From: an uncultured Clostridia bacterium
GTDB taxonomy: Bacteria > Bacillota > Clostridia > TANB77 > CAG-508
Direction of reading: 5' to 3'
Assembly (NCBI GenBank): GCA_947630255.1
Contig: CANRGU010000014.1
Location: forward strand, 1-19,152
DNA: 19,152 nucleotides
Shown here: positions 8,654 through 16,986 of the stretch, in pieces
Layout of the letters: each line of letters starts with the position of its first letter
Numbering within the stretch: the stretch's first letter is position 1
The notes under the pieces: generated by a model
What the model was told of the DNA's origin: nothing
What the model saw: only the letters and a program-made list of their open reading frames with translations
The model's database searches: none
Position numbers and translations under genes: made by a program

Positions 8654-9578
8654 CTAATTTTTTATTGATGTAATTATTTTATCTATATTTACTTCCAATC
8701 TGTCTTGTCCGATCTATCCAATATGCTTCTTCGTTTTTCTTAAACCAAGTTATTTGTCTTTTTGCATATCTTCTTGTTTCCATCTTTACTTCTTCTATCA
8801 TTTCTTCTTTGCTAATATTTCCTTGCAGATAATTTACTACTTCTTTATATCCTAATCCTTGCATTGCGGTTGGAAATTTTTCATATTTTTTTATCATAGA
8901 TTCTACTTCTTCAATAAGTCCCTCATTTATCATTTGATCCACTCTTTTATTAATTCTATCATATAGTAAGTCTCTATCCATGTTTATAACAAAAACTTTA
9001 TAATTGTACCTCACTCCATTTTTTCTAGATTCTACGTCTTGCTCTGTTTTTGTTTTTCCTGTTTTATGATAAATTTCAAGTACTCTTATTATTCTTTTTT
9101 TATCATTTTTGCTTATTTTTTTCATTGCCTCTTTATCTATTTTACAAGCCATATTATAGAGTTCCTCTAAACCCTTTTCTTCTGCAATTTTATTGAGTTT
9201 ATCTCTATATTCTTCATCTATTTTTTCTTCTTTAAATTCTATGCCGTATACTAATGAATTAATGTAGAGCCCAGTTCCTCCGCAAATAATAGGTGTTTTT
9301 CCTTTGCTTAAAATTTCTTTAATACATTTTTCTGCGTCTTTTTTATATGAGGACACACTATATCTTTCATCTGGAGAAATAAAGTCTATCATATAATGTT
9401 TAATACCTTTCATTTCTTCGTTTGTTACCTTTGCTGTTCCTATATTCATATCTTTATATATTTGCATAGAATCTGCAGATATTATTTCTCCATTTATTTT
9501 TTTTGCAAGTTCAATCGCTAGTTTTGATTTTCCTGATGCTGTTGGACCTGCTATTACTATTACTGTAGGTTTATCCAT
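8654..9578 (-). CDS. miaA: tRNA dimethylallyltransferase MiaA (hidden +1 frameshift near the end)
   Basis: MiaA transfers a dimethylallyl group to A37 of tRNAs that read UNN codons. The P-loop GPTASGKS (11-18), the DSMQIYKDMNIGTAK segment (36-50), CGGTGLYI (99-106) and RRYAKRQITWFKKN (269-282) are family hallmarks. The zero-frame ORF ends at 8679 after 299 residues with TRQIGSKYR. A CGG codon at residue 290 (8709-8711) suggests a shift to GQDRLEVNIDKIITSIKN and TAG at 8654, giving 307 residues. The shifted tail is a plausible helix of the right length, and its stop lies 14 bases before the next start codon, with an AAAGGA site in between. ATG 9578 has AAGGA upstream and lies 10 bases after mutL. 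Confidence 0.9.
8709..8711 (-). other. CGG +1 frameshift site in miaA
   Basis: In-frame codons read ATA GAT CGG ACA. The zero frame runs only nine more sense codons. Skipping the C gives GAT then GGA (Gly) and an 18-residue tail ending 14 bases before the next gene. This site is invisible as a broken ORF and was found only by applying the CGG rule. Confidence 0.65.
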
Positions 9579-9588
9579 AATTATTTCC

Positions 9589-11689
9589 TTATTTTCTACT
9601 AAATTTACGTTCTAACTCGTATTTACTCATTTTTATTGCTGTTGGTCTGCCATGTGGACATGTAAAAGGATTTGGCAAAGCTAATAATTGTTGCATTAAA
9701 TTATCAACTTCCTCTTTATCTAATTTCATGTTTGCCTTTACAGCCGCTTTACATGCAACAGTACTTATGAATTTTTCTTCTTTTTCTTCAGTAGCTGTTA
9801 TTGCTACAGTATCTATTTCATCTAATAACTGCAAAAATAGTTCTTTTGTATCTAATTCCATACATAGAGATGGAACTCCTATTAACCTTATTGTGTTATC
9901 TCCAAATTCTTCAAGTATAAAACCTGCTTTTTTAAATAATCCTACGTTTTCCTTTACAATTTCTTTTTCTTTATGTGAAAGTGTTATTATATCTGGAAGT
10001 AGCATTATTTGCGAGTCTTTTTGTTCTTCACTATAAAAATTTTCTTTAACTTTTTCATACATTATTCTTTCATGTGCAGCATGCTGATCTATTATATATA
10101 TTTCATCTTTTATTTCTATAACTATATATGTAGAAAAAAGTGCTCCTATATATTTATAATTAGGCATATTTACATATTTTTCATCTTGCTCAAATACTGA
10201 TATATTTTCTAGTTTTATACTATCTACATTTTCTTTATCTTCTACTGGTGATACCTTTGAAGTTTCAGGAAGTTTTCCAAATGCTCTTACATACATTTCA
10301 TCAAATCCTTCTTTAGGTTCTCCAGAACTTCTAGGTAAGTTTTGCATATTTTTTTGCAAATTTATTATACTTGACATTTTATCTATTTGTTCTTCTGTTG
10401 GTATTTTAAAATCTTTTGCATCATTTTCTGTGTCTTCTTTTTCTTGTTTTTCAACAGTATTTGCTTCTGTCATTTCGTTCTTTTTATTATATAATTCTTG
10501 AATTGTATTTGGCCTATCCGTGATATTCTCTTCTACATCTTCTGCTGGTTTCTTTTTTAACATCTCAATAAAACTTGGAACTCTCATTGTTTGAGTTTTA
10601 AAATCTTCATTGCTTGTATTTTGAGTAGGAACATTTGGAATAATTGCTTCTATATTTTGATTTTCTTCATCTACAACTTTTTCAGGACTACTTACTAATT
10701 CTTCTTTTAACAGGCTCTCTCTAATTGCATAATATACTGCTTTAAACACTTTTTGTTCTTCTTGCCATCTTATTTCTAATTTACTTGGGTGAACATTAAC
10801 ATCTATTTTTTTAGGATCTATGTCTATATTTAATACTAAAAATCCGTATTTTCCTATTGTTAATAGTCCTTTAAATGCTTGTTCAACGGATGCTGATAAT
10901 GTTTTATCTTTTATATATCTTTTATTAACAAAAAACAATTGATAACTTCTATTGCTACGTGCAATTTCTGGTTTTCCTACTACCCCAGTTATTTTTATAT
11001 CTTCGTATTCATAATTTACTGGTACAACTCCTTCTGAAACTTCTTTTCCGTATATATTATAAATTACGCTGTTTATATCTCCGGTTGCCTGATGTTTGTA
11101 TAACTGTTTTTGATCCACTTATTAATTTTATAGAAATATTAGGATTTGCAAGTGCTATTCTTGTTACTGCATCTTCTATATATCCTGCTTCTGTAAAGTC
11201 TTTTTTTAAAAATTTATATCGTACAGGTGTATTAAAGAATAAATTATTAACTGTTATTGTTGTTCCCACTTGTGATGCTGTTTCTTCTTGTTCTAGTATT
11301 TTTCCTCCTTCTACTATTATCTTATTTCCAATTTCATCGTTCTCTGTTTTAGAAATCATTTCTACATTTGCAATTGCTGCAATGCTGGCTAAAGCCTCGC
11401 CTCTAAATCCCATTGACCTTACAGCCTGCAAATCATCTGCTTTTCTTATTTTGCTTGTAGCATGTCTTTCAAAAGCAAATTCCATATCATCTTTAGATAT
11501 TCCACATCCGTCATCAATAATTCTTATTTTACTTATTCCACCATTTTGTATTTCTACAGTTATTTTACTTGCTCCTGCATCTATAGAATTTTCTACTAGT
11601 TCTTTTACTACAGAAGCTGGTCTTTCTATAACTTCTCCTGCTGCAATCTTATTTATTGTTAATTCATCTAATAATACAATTTTACCCAA
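9589..11689 (-). CDS. mutL: DNA mismatch repair protein MutL (needs +1 frameshift)
   Basis: MutL links mismatch recognition by MutS to strand incision. The GHKL ATPase domain has KIAAGEVIERPASVVKELVE, NSIDAGA (35-41), DDGCGI and GFRGEAL (94-100). The C-terminal domain carries the endonuclease motif DQHAAHERIMYE (about 534-545), ACKAAVKA and CPHGRPT, so it is the nicking type of MutL. Zero-frame reading gives two overlapping ORFs, 11057-11689 and 9589-11118. A +1 shift at CGG codon 203 (11081-11083) joins SGN to GDINSVIYNIYG, restoring the GNGD motif usual at this point and a 699-residue protein. Translation starts at TTG 11689 after a run of six G, seven bases upstream. No ATG is near. It leads a mutL-miaA-hlyD run. 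Confidence 0.95.
11081..11083 (-). other. CGG +1 frameshift site in mutL
   Basis: In-frame codons read GGC AAC CGG AGA, with TAA eight codons after CGG. Skipping the C gives AAC then GGA (Gly) GAT, restoring the conserved Gly-Asn-Gly-Asp. The four-base unit is CGGA. Unshifted product would be an isolated N-terminal ATPase fragment of about 210 residues. Confidence 0.88.
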
Positions 11690-11714
11690 TTTATTTCCCC
11701 CCTAATTCATATAG

Positions 11715-11723
11715 ATTATATCA
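11715..11723 (-). promoter_or_regulatory. Extended -10 promoter upstream of mutL
   Basis: On the minus strand TGATATAAT contains a perfect TATAAT preceded by the TGN extension. No good -35 is visible. It lies 26 bases upstream of the mutL TTG start and 37 bases downstream of palindrome copy 2. Confidence 0.5.
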
Positions 11724-11759
11724 TTAAATAAAAATTTTTTGTATATATTTTTTTAATAA

Positions 11760-11792
11760 TGGCAAAAAAGGGGTCTGTCCCCTTTTTTGCCA
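11760..11792. repeat. Palindromic repeat, copy 2
   Basis: A 14-bp perfect arm, TGGCAAAAAAGGGG, and its reverse complement flank the loop TCTGT. The 33 bp are identical to the core of copy 1 at 3427-3467. It lies between the ROK kinase stop and the mutL promoter, again within 20 bases of an upstream stop codon. Confidence 0.85.
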
Positions 11793-11810
11793 ATTTTTTT
11801 TATTTGATTA

Positions 11811-12710
11811 TTATATCATTGCTGAGCCTATTATTCCTGCATCGTTTTTAAATTTTGCTACTACAAATTTGGGCATTGATTCTTTGTTAAATAACTCATT
11901 TTTTTCTTGAATTCTTTGTACCAATTTTTCAAATAATACTTTATAGAATGCAAAACTTCCTCCTATTGATATTGCTTCTGGTTCAAATAGGTTAATTAAA
12001 TTCGTTATTCCTACATTTAAATCATCTATATAGTTGTTAATCATATTTTCAAGTTTTTCATTTTTTATATTTTGATTTATAAATTCTCCTATATTTTTTC
12101 CATCTGTATCTGGCAAGTTAAATTCTTTTCTTAATTTTTCTTTAAACCTTTTTATTGAGCCATGAGTTTCAAAGCATCCTATTCTTCCACAATTGCATCT
12201 TTCTCCATCTTGTGATATTACCATATGCCCGATTTCAAATCCAGAGAATCTCTTTGGTTTTAATAGTTTACCGTTTAAAATAACTGCGCCTCCAACTCCT
12301 GTTCCTATTATTAGGAATATTGAATCATCATAACCTTTTAAGCTTCCTAACTTTTGCTCTGCTATAGCTGCACACTTAGCATCGTTTTGCAGAAATATAG
12401 GTACATTAAACTCTTTTTTTATTTCTTTTTCTATATTTAGGTTTTCTATTCCTAGATTTTTTGCTCTTACTATGGTGCCTCCAGATACCGTACCAGGTAT
12501 TGCAAGTCCAATTGATTCTATTTTACTAAGATTTACTTTGTTTTCTTCAATAGTTTTTTTCATTAGTTCTATTATTGTGTTTACTACTATTTCTGACATA
12601 TCTTCTCTGCGATATGGATAATCTTTTTCATTTTTATAAAGTAATTCATTATTGCTTCCTAGTATTCCTAATCCTATATGACTTCCGCCTACATCAATAC
12701 CTATTTTCAT
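11811..12710 (-). CDS. ROK-family sugar kinase (glucokinase-like)
   Basis: ROK kinases phosphorylate glucose or related hexoses with ATP in the cytosol. The N-terminus IGIDVGGSH is the phosphate-binding loop. NDAKCAA supplies the catalytic Asp (D110), and GTGVGGAVILNG is the second nucleotide loop. GHMVIS (H162) and CNCGRIGCFE (C172, C174, C179, E181) form the structural zinc site. No DNA-binding helix-turn-helix precedes the kinase, so it is an enzyme, not a ROK repressor. Which sugar it uses cannot be told. I chose ATG 12710, preceded by AAAGGAG, giving 299 residues; an upstream in-frame start at 12749 would run into pilC. It begins 14 bases after the pilC stop and so may be cotranscribed with the pilus genes. 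Confidence 0.9.
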   Translation of the reverse strand: MKIGIDVGGSHIGLGILGSNNELLYKNEKDYPYRREDMSEIVVNTIIELMKKTIEENKVNLSKIESIGLAIPGTVSGGTIVRAKNLGIENLNIEKEIKKEFNVPIFLQNDAKCAAIAEQKLGSLKGYDDSIFLIIGTGVGGAVILNGKLLKPKRFSGFEIGHMVISQDGERCNCGRIGCFETHGSIKRFKEKLRKEFNLPDTDGKNIGEFINQNIKNEKLENMINNYIDDLNVGITNLINLFEPEAISIGGSFAFYKVLFEKLVQRIQEKNELFNKESMPKFVVAKFKNDAGIIGSAMI

Positions 12711-12724
12711 AAATTTCTCCTTTA

Positions 12725-14075
12725 TTATAAATATGCTGAGAACATCCAAGTACCCATGTATATTTGTAATAATGGTACTAAAACAACGATTGTTACAAAT
12801 ATTAATAGAACACCTACTACTATATATACAATTTGAGGTAGAACTTTCATTATTCTTTTCATTATATTGTCGATATCTACTTCCATATATTCCAAAAGTT
12901 TTTCCATCATTTCTGCTAAGTCTGTTTGCATACCTACTTTTAACATTTCTGTTATCATAGGGCTTGATAATCCTGATTGTTCAAATGGTTCAATCCAACT
13001 TTGTCCTACTAATATGTTGTTAATTGAAGCCTCTATTAAAGATAACATTACTAAGTTGGTTGCTACACTTTTACTTGTTTCAAGTGCATCTTGTATTCTC
13101 ATTCCATTTCTTATGTTTAGTATAACTGCTCTTATTAATCTTGAAAAATGTATTGAATAAATTAATGGTCCAAATATTGGCATTCTATATTTAAAATTGT
13201 CGAATTTATATCTTCCTTGTGGAGTTCGTATATATAAGTATATAAGTATGGCTGCGCCTAGAAGTATAAATGTTGGTATGTACCAAAAACGTATTAAATT
13301 ATCTAATACGCCTTTAAACCATAATGTAGGTCTTGGTAATTGGTCTGTACTTCCTACTTGATTAAGTACATTTTGTATAGCAGGAACAGCGACTAATGTA
13401 CCAACTATTAATAATATTAATAGTCCAACAAATTGTATAAGGTTTGGTAGCAATATGCTTTTTATTTTTTTATTTAATGCTGCGGTCTCATCCAAATAAT
13501 TAACAGCTTGCTCTAGAGCTTTAGTTAATGATCCGAGATAGCTCACCTACTTTAATCATATTTATATATATAGGAGAAAATACACCAGTGTAATATTCCA
13601 TTGTAGAATACATGTTTTCTCCTGCTTCTACACCTAATAATATATCTTCTAATATTGCTCTAAATGATTGATTTTCTGTACTTTCTATTATAGTAGATAA
13701 AGCTTGAATATTGTTGAAATTTGCTTTCTTTAAAAGATAGAAGTCTTGCGTAAATACAACAATATCTCTGTTGTTTATTTTTAAATCTGAAAAAAGGACC
13801 TGTTTAACTTTTTTCTTAAATGATTCAGAGCTAGACATTGTATTTGCATCTTTTTGTCTTACAGTTTTTAATATACTATCATTAGTTTCAATATTCTTTT
13901 TGTGTTTTTTTCTCATTTTACTAGCTTTGTTACTCATTTGTATTTGATTAACGCTTATTGGCATATATCCATTCCTTTTTATTTTTTTAAGTAATACATA
14001 CCTATTAATTTCTTCTACTCTGTTTCTTACAACGAGTCCGTTTTTATCTACTGCTTTATAAACATATAAAGGCAT
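12725..14075 (-). CDS. pilC: Type IV pilus inner-membrane platform protein PilC (needs +1 frameshift)
   Basis: PilC/GspF forms the inner-membrane platform on which PilB and PilT act. The first GspF domain covers about residues 90-200 (LKINNRDIVVFTQDFYLLKK, then MIKVGELSG). Membrane segments follow near IQFVGLLILLIVGTL and IPTFILLGAAILIYL, then the second GspF domain (FSRLIRAVILNIRNG), and a final segment (IVYIVVGVLLIFVTIVVLV). In the zero frame it appears as two ORFs, 13521-14075 and 12725-13546. A +1 shift at CGG codon 181 (13533-13535) gives VGELS-GSLTKALEQAV, matching the GExSGxL motif of the family, and a 449-residue protein. A start of the second half at its GTG is unlikely. ATG 14075 has GGAGG upstream; the gene starts 21 bases after pilT. 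Confidence 0.93.
13533..13535 (-). other. CGG +1 frameshift site in pilC
   Basis: In-frame codons read CTA TCT CGG ATC, with TAA four codons after CGG. Skipping the C gives TCT then GGA (Gly) TCA TTA. The glycine is the one conserved in GspF proteins at this place. The four-base unit is CGGA. Confidence 0.88.
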
Positions 14076-14096
14076 TTTTAAGTCCTCCGTTCTATT

Positions 14097-15194
14097 TTAT
14101 CCTCTTCGTATTTTCATCTGCATAATTGTCCTATTTAATGATTCTATATTTTTTTCTTCTATTTGTGATTTTGCTTGATCTAATGTAATTTTTTCATCAA
14201 CAAATAATTTTGCTATTGAATTTATAAGGCTGACGCTTCCTTTGTCTATATTTGACTGAATTGCATCTTCTAGTTCTGAAACGCTAAACTTTTCTTTTCT
14301 TATACAACCAGAAACTACGTTATCAACTACCATAACCTCTGGTAACATTATAAGTTTTCCATCTACACCTTTTAATAATCTTTGAGATACAACTAGTTTT
14401 AATAAAGATGACATTAAATATTTAATACTTGCTTGGTCTCTTACTTCATAGAAATTTATCATTCTATCGATTGTTTCTGCACAAGACTTAGTGTGCAATG
14501 TACCTATTACTAAGTGTCCAGATTCTGCCATATCTATTGCAGCTTCCATCGTTTCTTTATCTCTTATCTCTCCGATTACTAATATATCGCAGTCCTCTCT
14601 TAAAGAGTTTTTAACACCATCTCTAAAGTTTTCTACGTCTCCACCTTTGCCAACTTCTTTTTGAACTATTACTGATTTCTTACATGTATGTTTATACTCT
14701 ATTGGTTTTTCTAGTGTTAGAATTTTTTTATTTTGTGTTTCGTTTATTTCATTTATTAGCGCATTTAAAGTTGTTGTTTTTCCTGAGTTAGTTTTTCCTG
14801 TAACTAATATTAGTCCTTGTGGTTGATAAGTCATACGTCTTACTATATCTGGAACGCCTAACTCATCAAATTTTGGTAGAGTATTTTTTATAATTCTTAA
14901 TGTAAATATTGGCATACCGTCTGAAGATGATACATTTACTCTTAGTCTAACGTCTTTATACTCATATGAGGTATCTAATCTTTTTGTACTTTTGTATATA
15001 TCATCTTTGTCTACATTACCTCTTACAAAATAATCATATATTTCAAACAATTCATTTCCTTCTATTGTGTCTTCATCTTCTAATTCTTTTAATTCTCTTG
15101 AAACTCTTAATATTGGTTTTAATCCATATATTAAGTGTATATCTGATGCATCCTCTTCTATTGCTTTATCTAATATTTTATTAATATTTACCAT
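14097..15194 (-). CDS. pilT: Type IV pilus retraction ATPase PilT
   Basis: PilT is a hexameric cytosolic ATPase that powers pilus disassembly. The N-terminal PAS-like domain includes ASDIHLIYGLKPILR (16-30). The P-loop is GKTNSGKT (133-140), the Asp box ILTLEKPIEY (158-167), Walker B CDILVIGEIRD (202-212) and the His box GHLVIGTLHT (226-235). It has a single RecA-like core without the tetracysteine insert or the long N-domain of PilB, so PilT is the better name. Length 365 residues is normal. ATG 15194 has AGGAGG 6 bases upstream, 27 bases after pilB. The order pilB-pilT-pilC suggests one transcript. Confidence 0.93.
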   Translation of the reverse strand: MVNINKILDKAIEEDASDIHLIYGLKPILRVSRELKELEDEDTIEGNELFEIYDYFVRGNVDKDDIYKSTKRLDTSYEYKDVRLRVNVSSSDGMPIFTLRIIKNTLPKFDELGVPDIVRRMTYQPQGLILVTGKTNSGKTTTLNALINEINETQNKKILTLEKPIEYKHTCKKSVIVQKEVGKGGDVENFRDGVKNSLREDCDILVIGEIRDKETMEAAIDMAESGHLVIGTLHTKSCAETIDRMINFYEVRDQASIKYLMSSLLKLVVSQRLLKGVDGKLIMLPEVMVVDNVVSGCIRKEKFSVSELEDAIQSNIDKGSVSLINSIAKLFVDEKITLDQAKSQIEEKNIESLNRTIMQMKIRRG

Positions 15195-15221
15195 TGTTTT
15201 CCTCCTAATATCTTTTGTAAT

Positions 15222-16847
15222 TTAGAATATTACCAACTTTCTATCTAATTCCTCTAGGTTAGTAATACCATTTATAACTTTATTAACTCCATCAACTAAT
15301 AATGGTTTATAAGCATCTTTTAATGCTTGATTCCTAATTTCTATACTAGAAGCTCCTTGTACAATTAATTCTCTTATATCATCTTGTATAGATAATATTT
15401 CGAATATTCCTATTCTGTCATAATAACCACTGTTGTTACATTCTTTGCATCCTACTGCATCATATGTATATTTTCCTTCTAAATTAAATTGAGTATTGTA
15501 TTTTTCTCCAATTTTCATAATGAATTGTTTTTCTTCTTCTGTGAATTCTCTTGGTCTTGCACATTTTCTACATAGTTTTCTTACTAATCTTTGCGAAACT
15601 AGTGTACCAACTGTACTTGATATATCGTAATTAGAAATTCCCATTTTTCTAAGTCTTGTTATAACCTCTATTGCATCTATAGTATGTATTGTTGATAAAA
15701 CATAGTGACCTGTTTGTCCTGCTTGAAAAGCTATTTCTGCAGTTTCTCTATCTCTTATCTCTCCAAGTAAGATTATATCTGGGTCTTGTCTTAATACTGT
15801 TCTTAATGAATCTGCGAATCTTAATTTTTCATCTATTTCTATTTGGTTTAATCCTGGTATACGTATTTCAACAGGGTCCTCAATTGTGGTAATATTAACT
15901 TGTGGCCTGTCTAAATAATCGATTATACTATACAAAGTTGTTGTTTTTCCTTCTCCAGTTGGAGCTGCAATAATTGTAATACTATTTCTTTTGTTAAAAC
16001 TTGCTTTTACAAGTTTATCATCTTTTGGAAATCCTAAATCTTCAAGTCCTCTGATATTAAGATCTTTTTTTAGCAATCTTAGCACAAATTTTTCACCATA
16101 AATGTTTTTCTGCGAAGATACACGAATATTATAATCTGGATATGACACTATTCTTCCATCTTGTGATTCTTGCTTTTCTTGGAACATATTTGATATTGCT
16201 TTTAATCTACCTATTATTTGTGCTTGTTTTTCTTTAGGAATTTTGACTGCATTCATTAATTCACCATCTATTCTATATCTTACCCTTATACTGTTTTCTA
16301 ATGGTTCTATATGTATATCACTTGCTCTCTTTTTTATTGCAGTTTTTATTATTGTATCTACTAAACCAGTTGTATCAGCATTTGAGTTTATATTATCTGT
16401 TGCGCTACCTTCTAATGTTTCTAAAACTTTATTAATGTATTTTTCGAAGGTTACATATCTTTCCATAACAAGGCCTTTGTTCAAAAGTATTAATCTAACT
16501 GTATCGACAGCCCTTTTATTTAATGTATCTGCAAAACAAACCTTTATTCTATTACCTGATATATCAAAAGGTATTGCTTTACATTGCTTTGCAACATCTA
16601 TTGAAAGATAGTCTAAAACATTTAAGTTAATTTCATTTTCAGTTAATATTATAGATTTTTCATCTAAAATTTCTCCTAGAGCATTTATTAATGTATTCTC
16701 ATCGCGTAATCCTAATTTACATATTATTTCTATTACTTTCATATCAGGATTATCTCTTTGATATTCTAAGGCTTTGTTAATATCATCTTCATTAACTATT
16801 CCTCTTCTAACTAATTCTATTCCTATTGGTATTCTTTTGTTATCCAT
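15222..16847 (-). CDS. pilB: Type IV pilus assembly ATPase PilB
   Basis: PilB is the hexameric ATPase that drives pilus extension through PilC. An MshEN-type N-domain covers about residues 1-145 (IPIGIELVRRGIVNEDDIN). The core has ASDIHIEPLENSIRVRYRID (175-194), the P-loop APTGEGKTTT (295-304), the Asp box ITTIEDPVE, Walker B DIILLGEIRD (357-366) and the His box GHYVLSTIHT (380-389). The structural zinc site is C426-C429 with C467-C470. The usual first glycine of the P-loop is alanine. I chose ATG 16847, with GGAGG 5 bases upstream; the longer reading begins at a TTG (16862) that lies upstream of that site. The 139 bases upstream are AT-rich with two TATAAT-like boxes but no convincing -35. 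Confidence 0.94.
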   Translation of the reverse strand: MDNKRIPIGIELVRRGIVNEDDINKALEYQRDNPDMKVIEIICKLGLRDENTLINALGEILDEKSIILTENEINLNVLDYLSIDVAKQCKAIPFDISGNRIKVCFADTLNKRAVDTVRLILLNKGLVMERYVTFEKYINKVLETLEGSATDNINSNADTTGLVDTIIKTAIKKRASDIHIEPLENSIRVRYRIDGELMNAVKIPKEKQAQIIGRLKAISNMFQEKQESQDGRIVSYPDYNIRVSSQKNIYGEKFVLRLLKKDLNIRGLEDLGFPKDDKLVKASFNKRNSITIIAAPTGEGKTTTLYSIIDYLDRPQVNITTIEDPVEIRIPGLNQIEIDEKLRFADSLRTVLRQDPDIILLGEIRDRETAEIAFQAGQTGHYVLSTIHTIDAIEVITRLRKMGISNYDISSTVGTLVSQRLVRKLCRKCARPREFTEEEKQFIMKIGEKYNTQFNLEGKYTYDAVGCKECNNSGYYDRIGIFEILSIQDDIRELIVQGASSIEIRNQALKDAYKPLLVDGVNKVINGITNLEELDRKLVIF

Positions 16848-16986
16848 ATATTCCTCCTTCAAAACTTGCTAATAACAAATTTTGCATTGTGACATTTTGT
16901 ATATGTTTTATTTATTATAATATTATTATAATATATCTTTTTAAAAATTTATATATACTTTGCGTTTTTACATAAAATTACCAAAT

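Noticed and set aside
2113..13546. mutL, pilC, hlyD-like and rimO as pseudogenes or as sequencing errors
   Set aside because: All breaks are the same event (a C before an in-frame GGN), no other kind of frame break is seen, none is in a homopolymer of the usual error-prone sort, and CGG is otherwise never used in frame. Random decay or error would also hit other places. Raw reads are still needed for proof.
12725..13546. Second half of pilC as a separate gene starting at GTG 13546
   Set aside because: The start would lie inside the first half's frame without a well-placed ribosome binding site, and it would split a conserved GspF domain in the middle of GExSGxL.
16848..16862. Longer pilB start at TTG 16862
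   Set aside because: The GGAGG site lies downstream of this TTG and 5 bases before ATG 16847.
16848..16986. Promoter in the AT-rich gap upstream of pilB
   Set aside because: Two TATAAT boxes are present but no acceptable -35 at 16-18 bases, and such boxes are expected by chance in so AT-rich a stretch.
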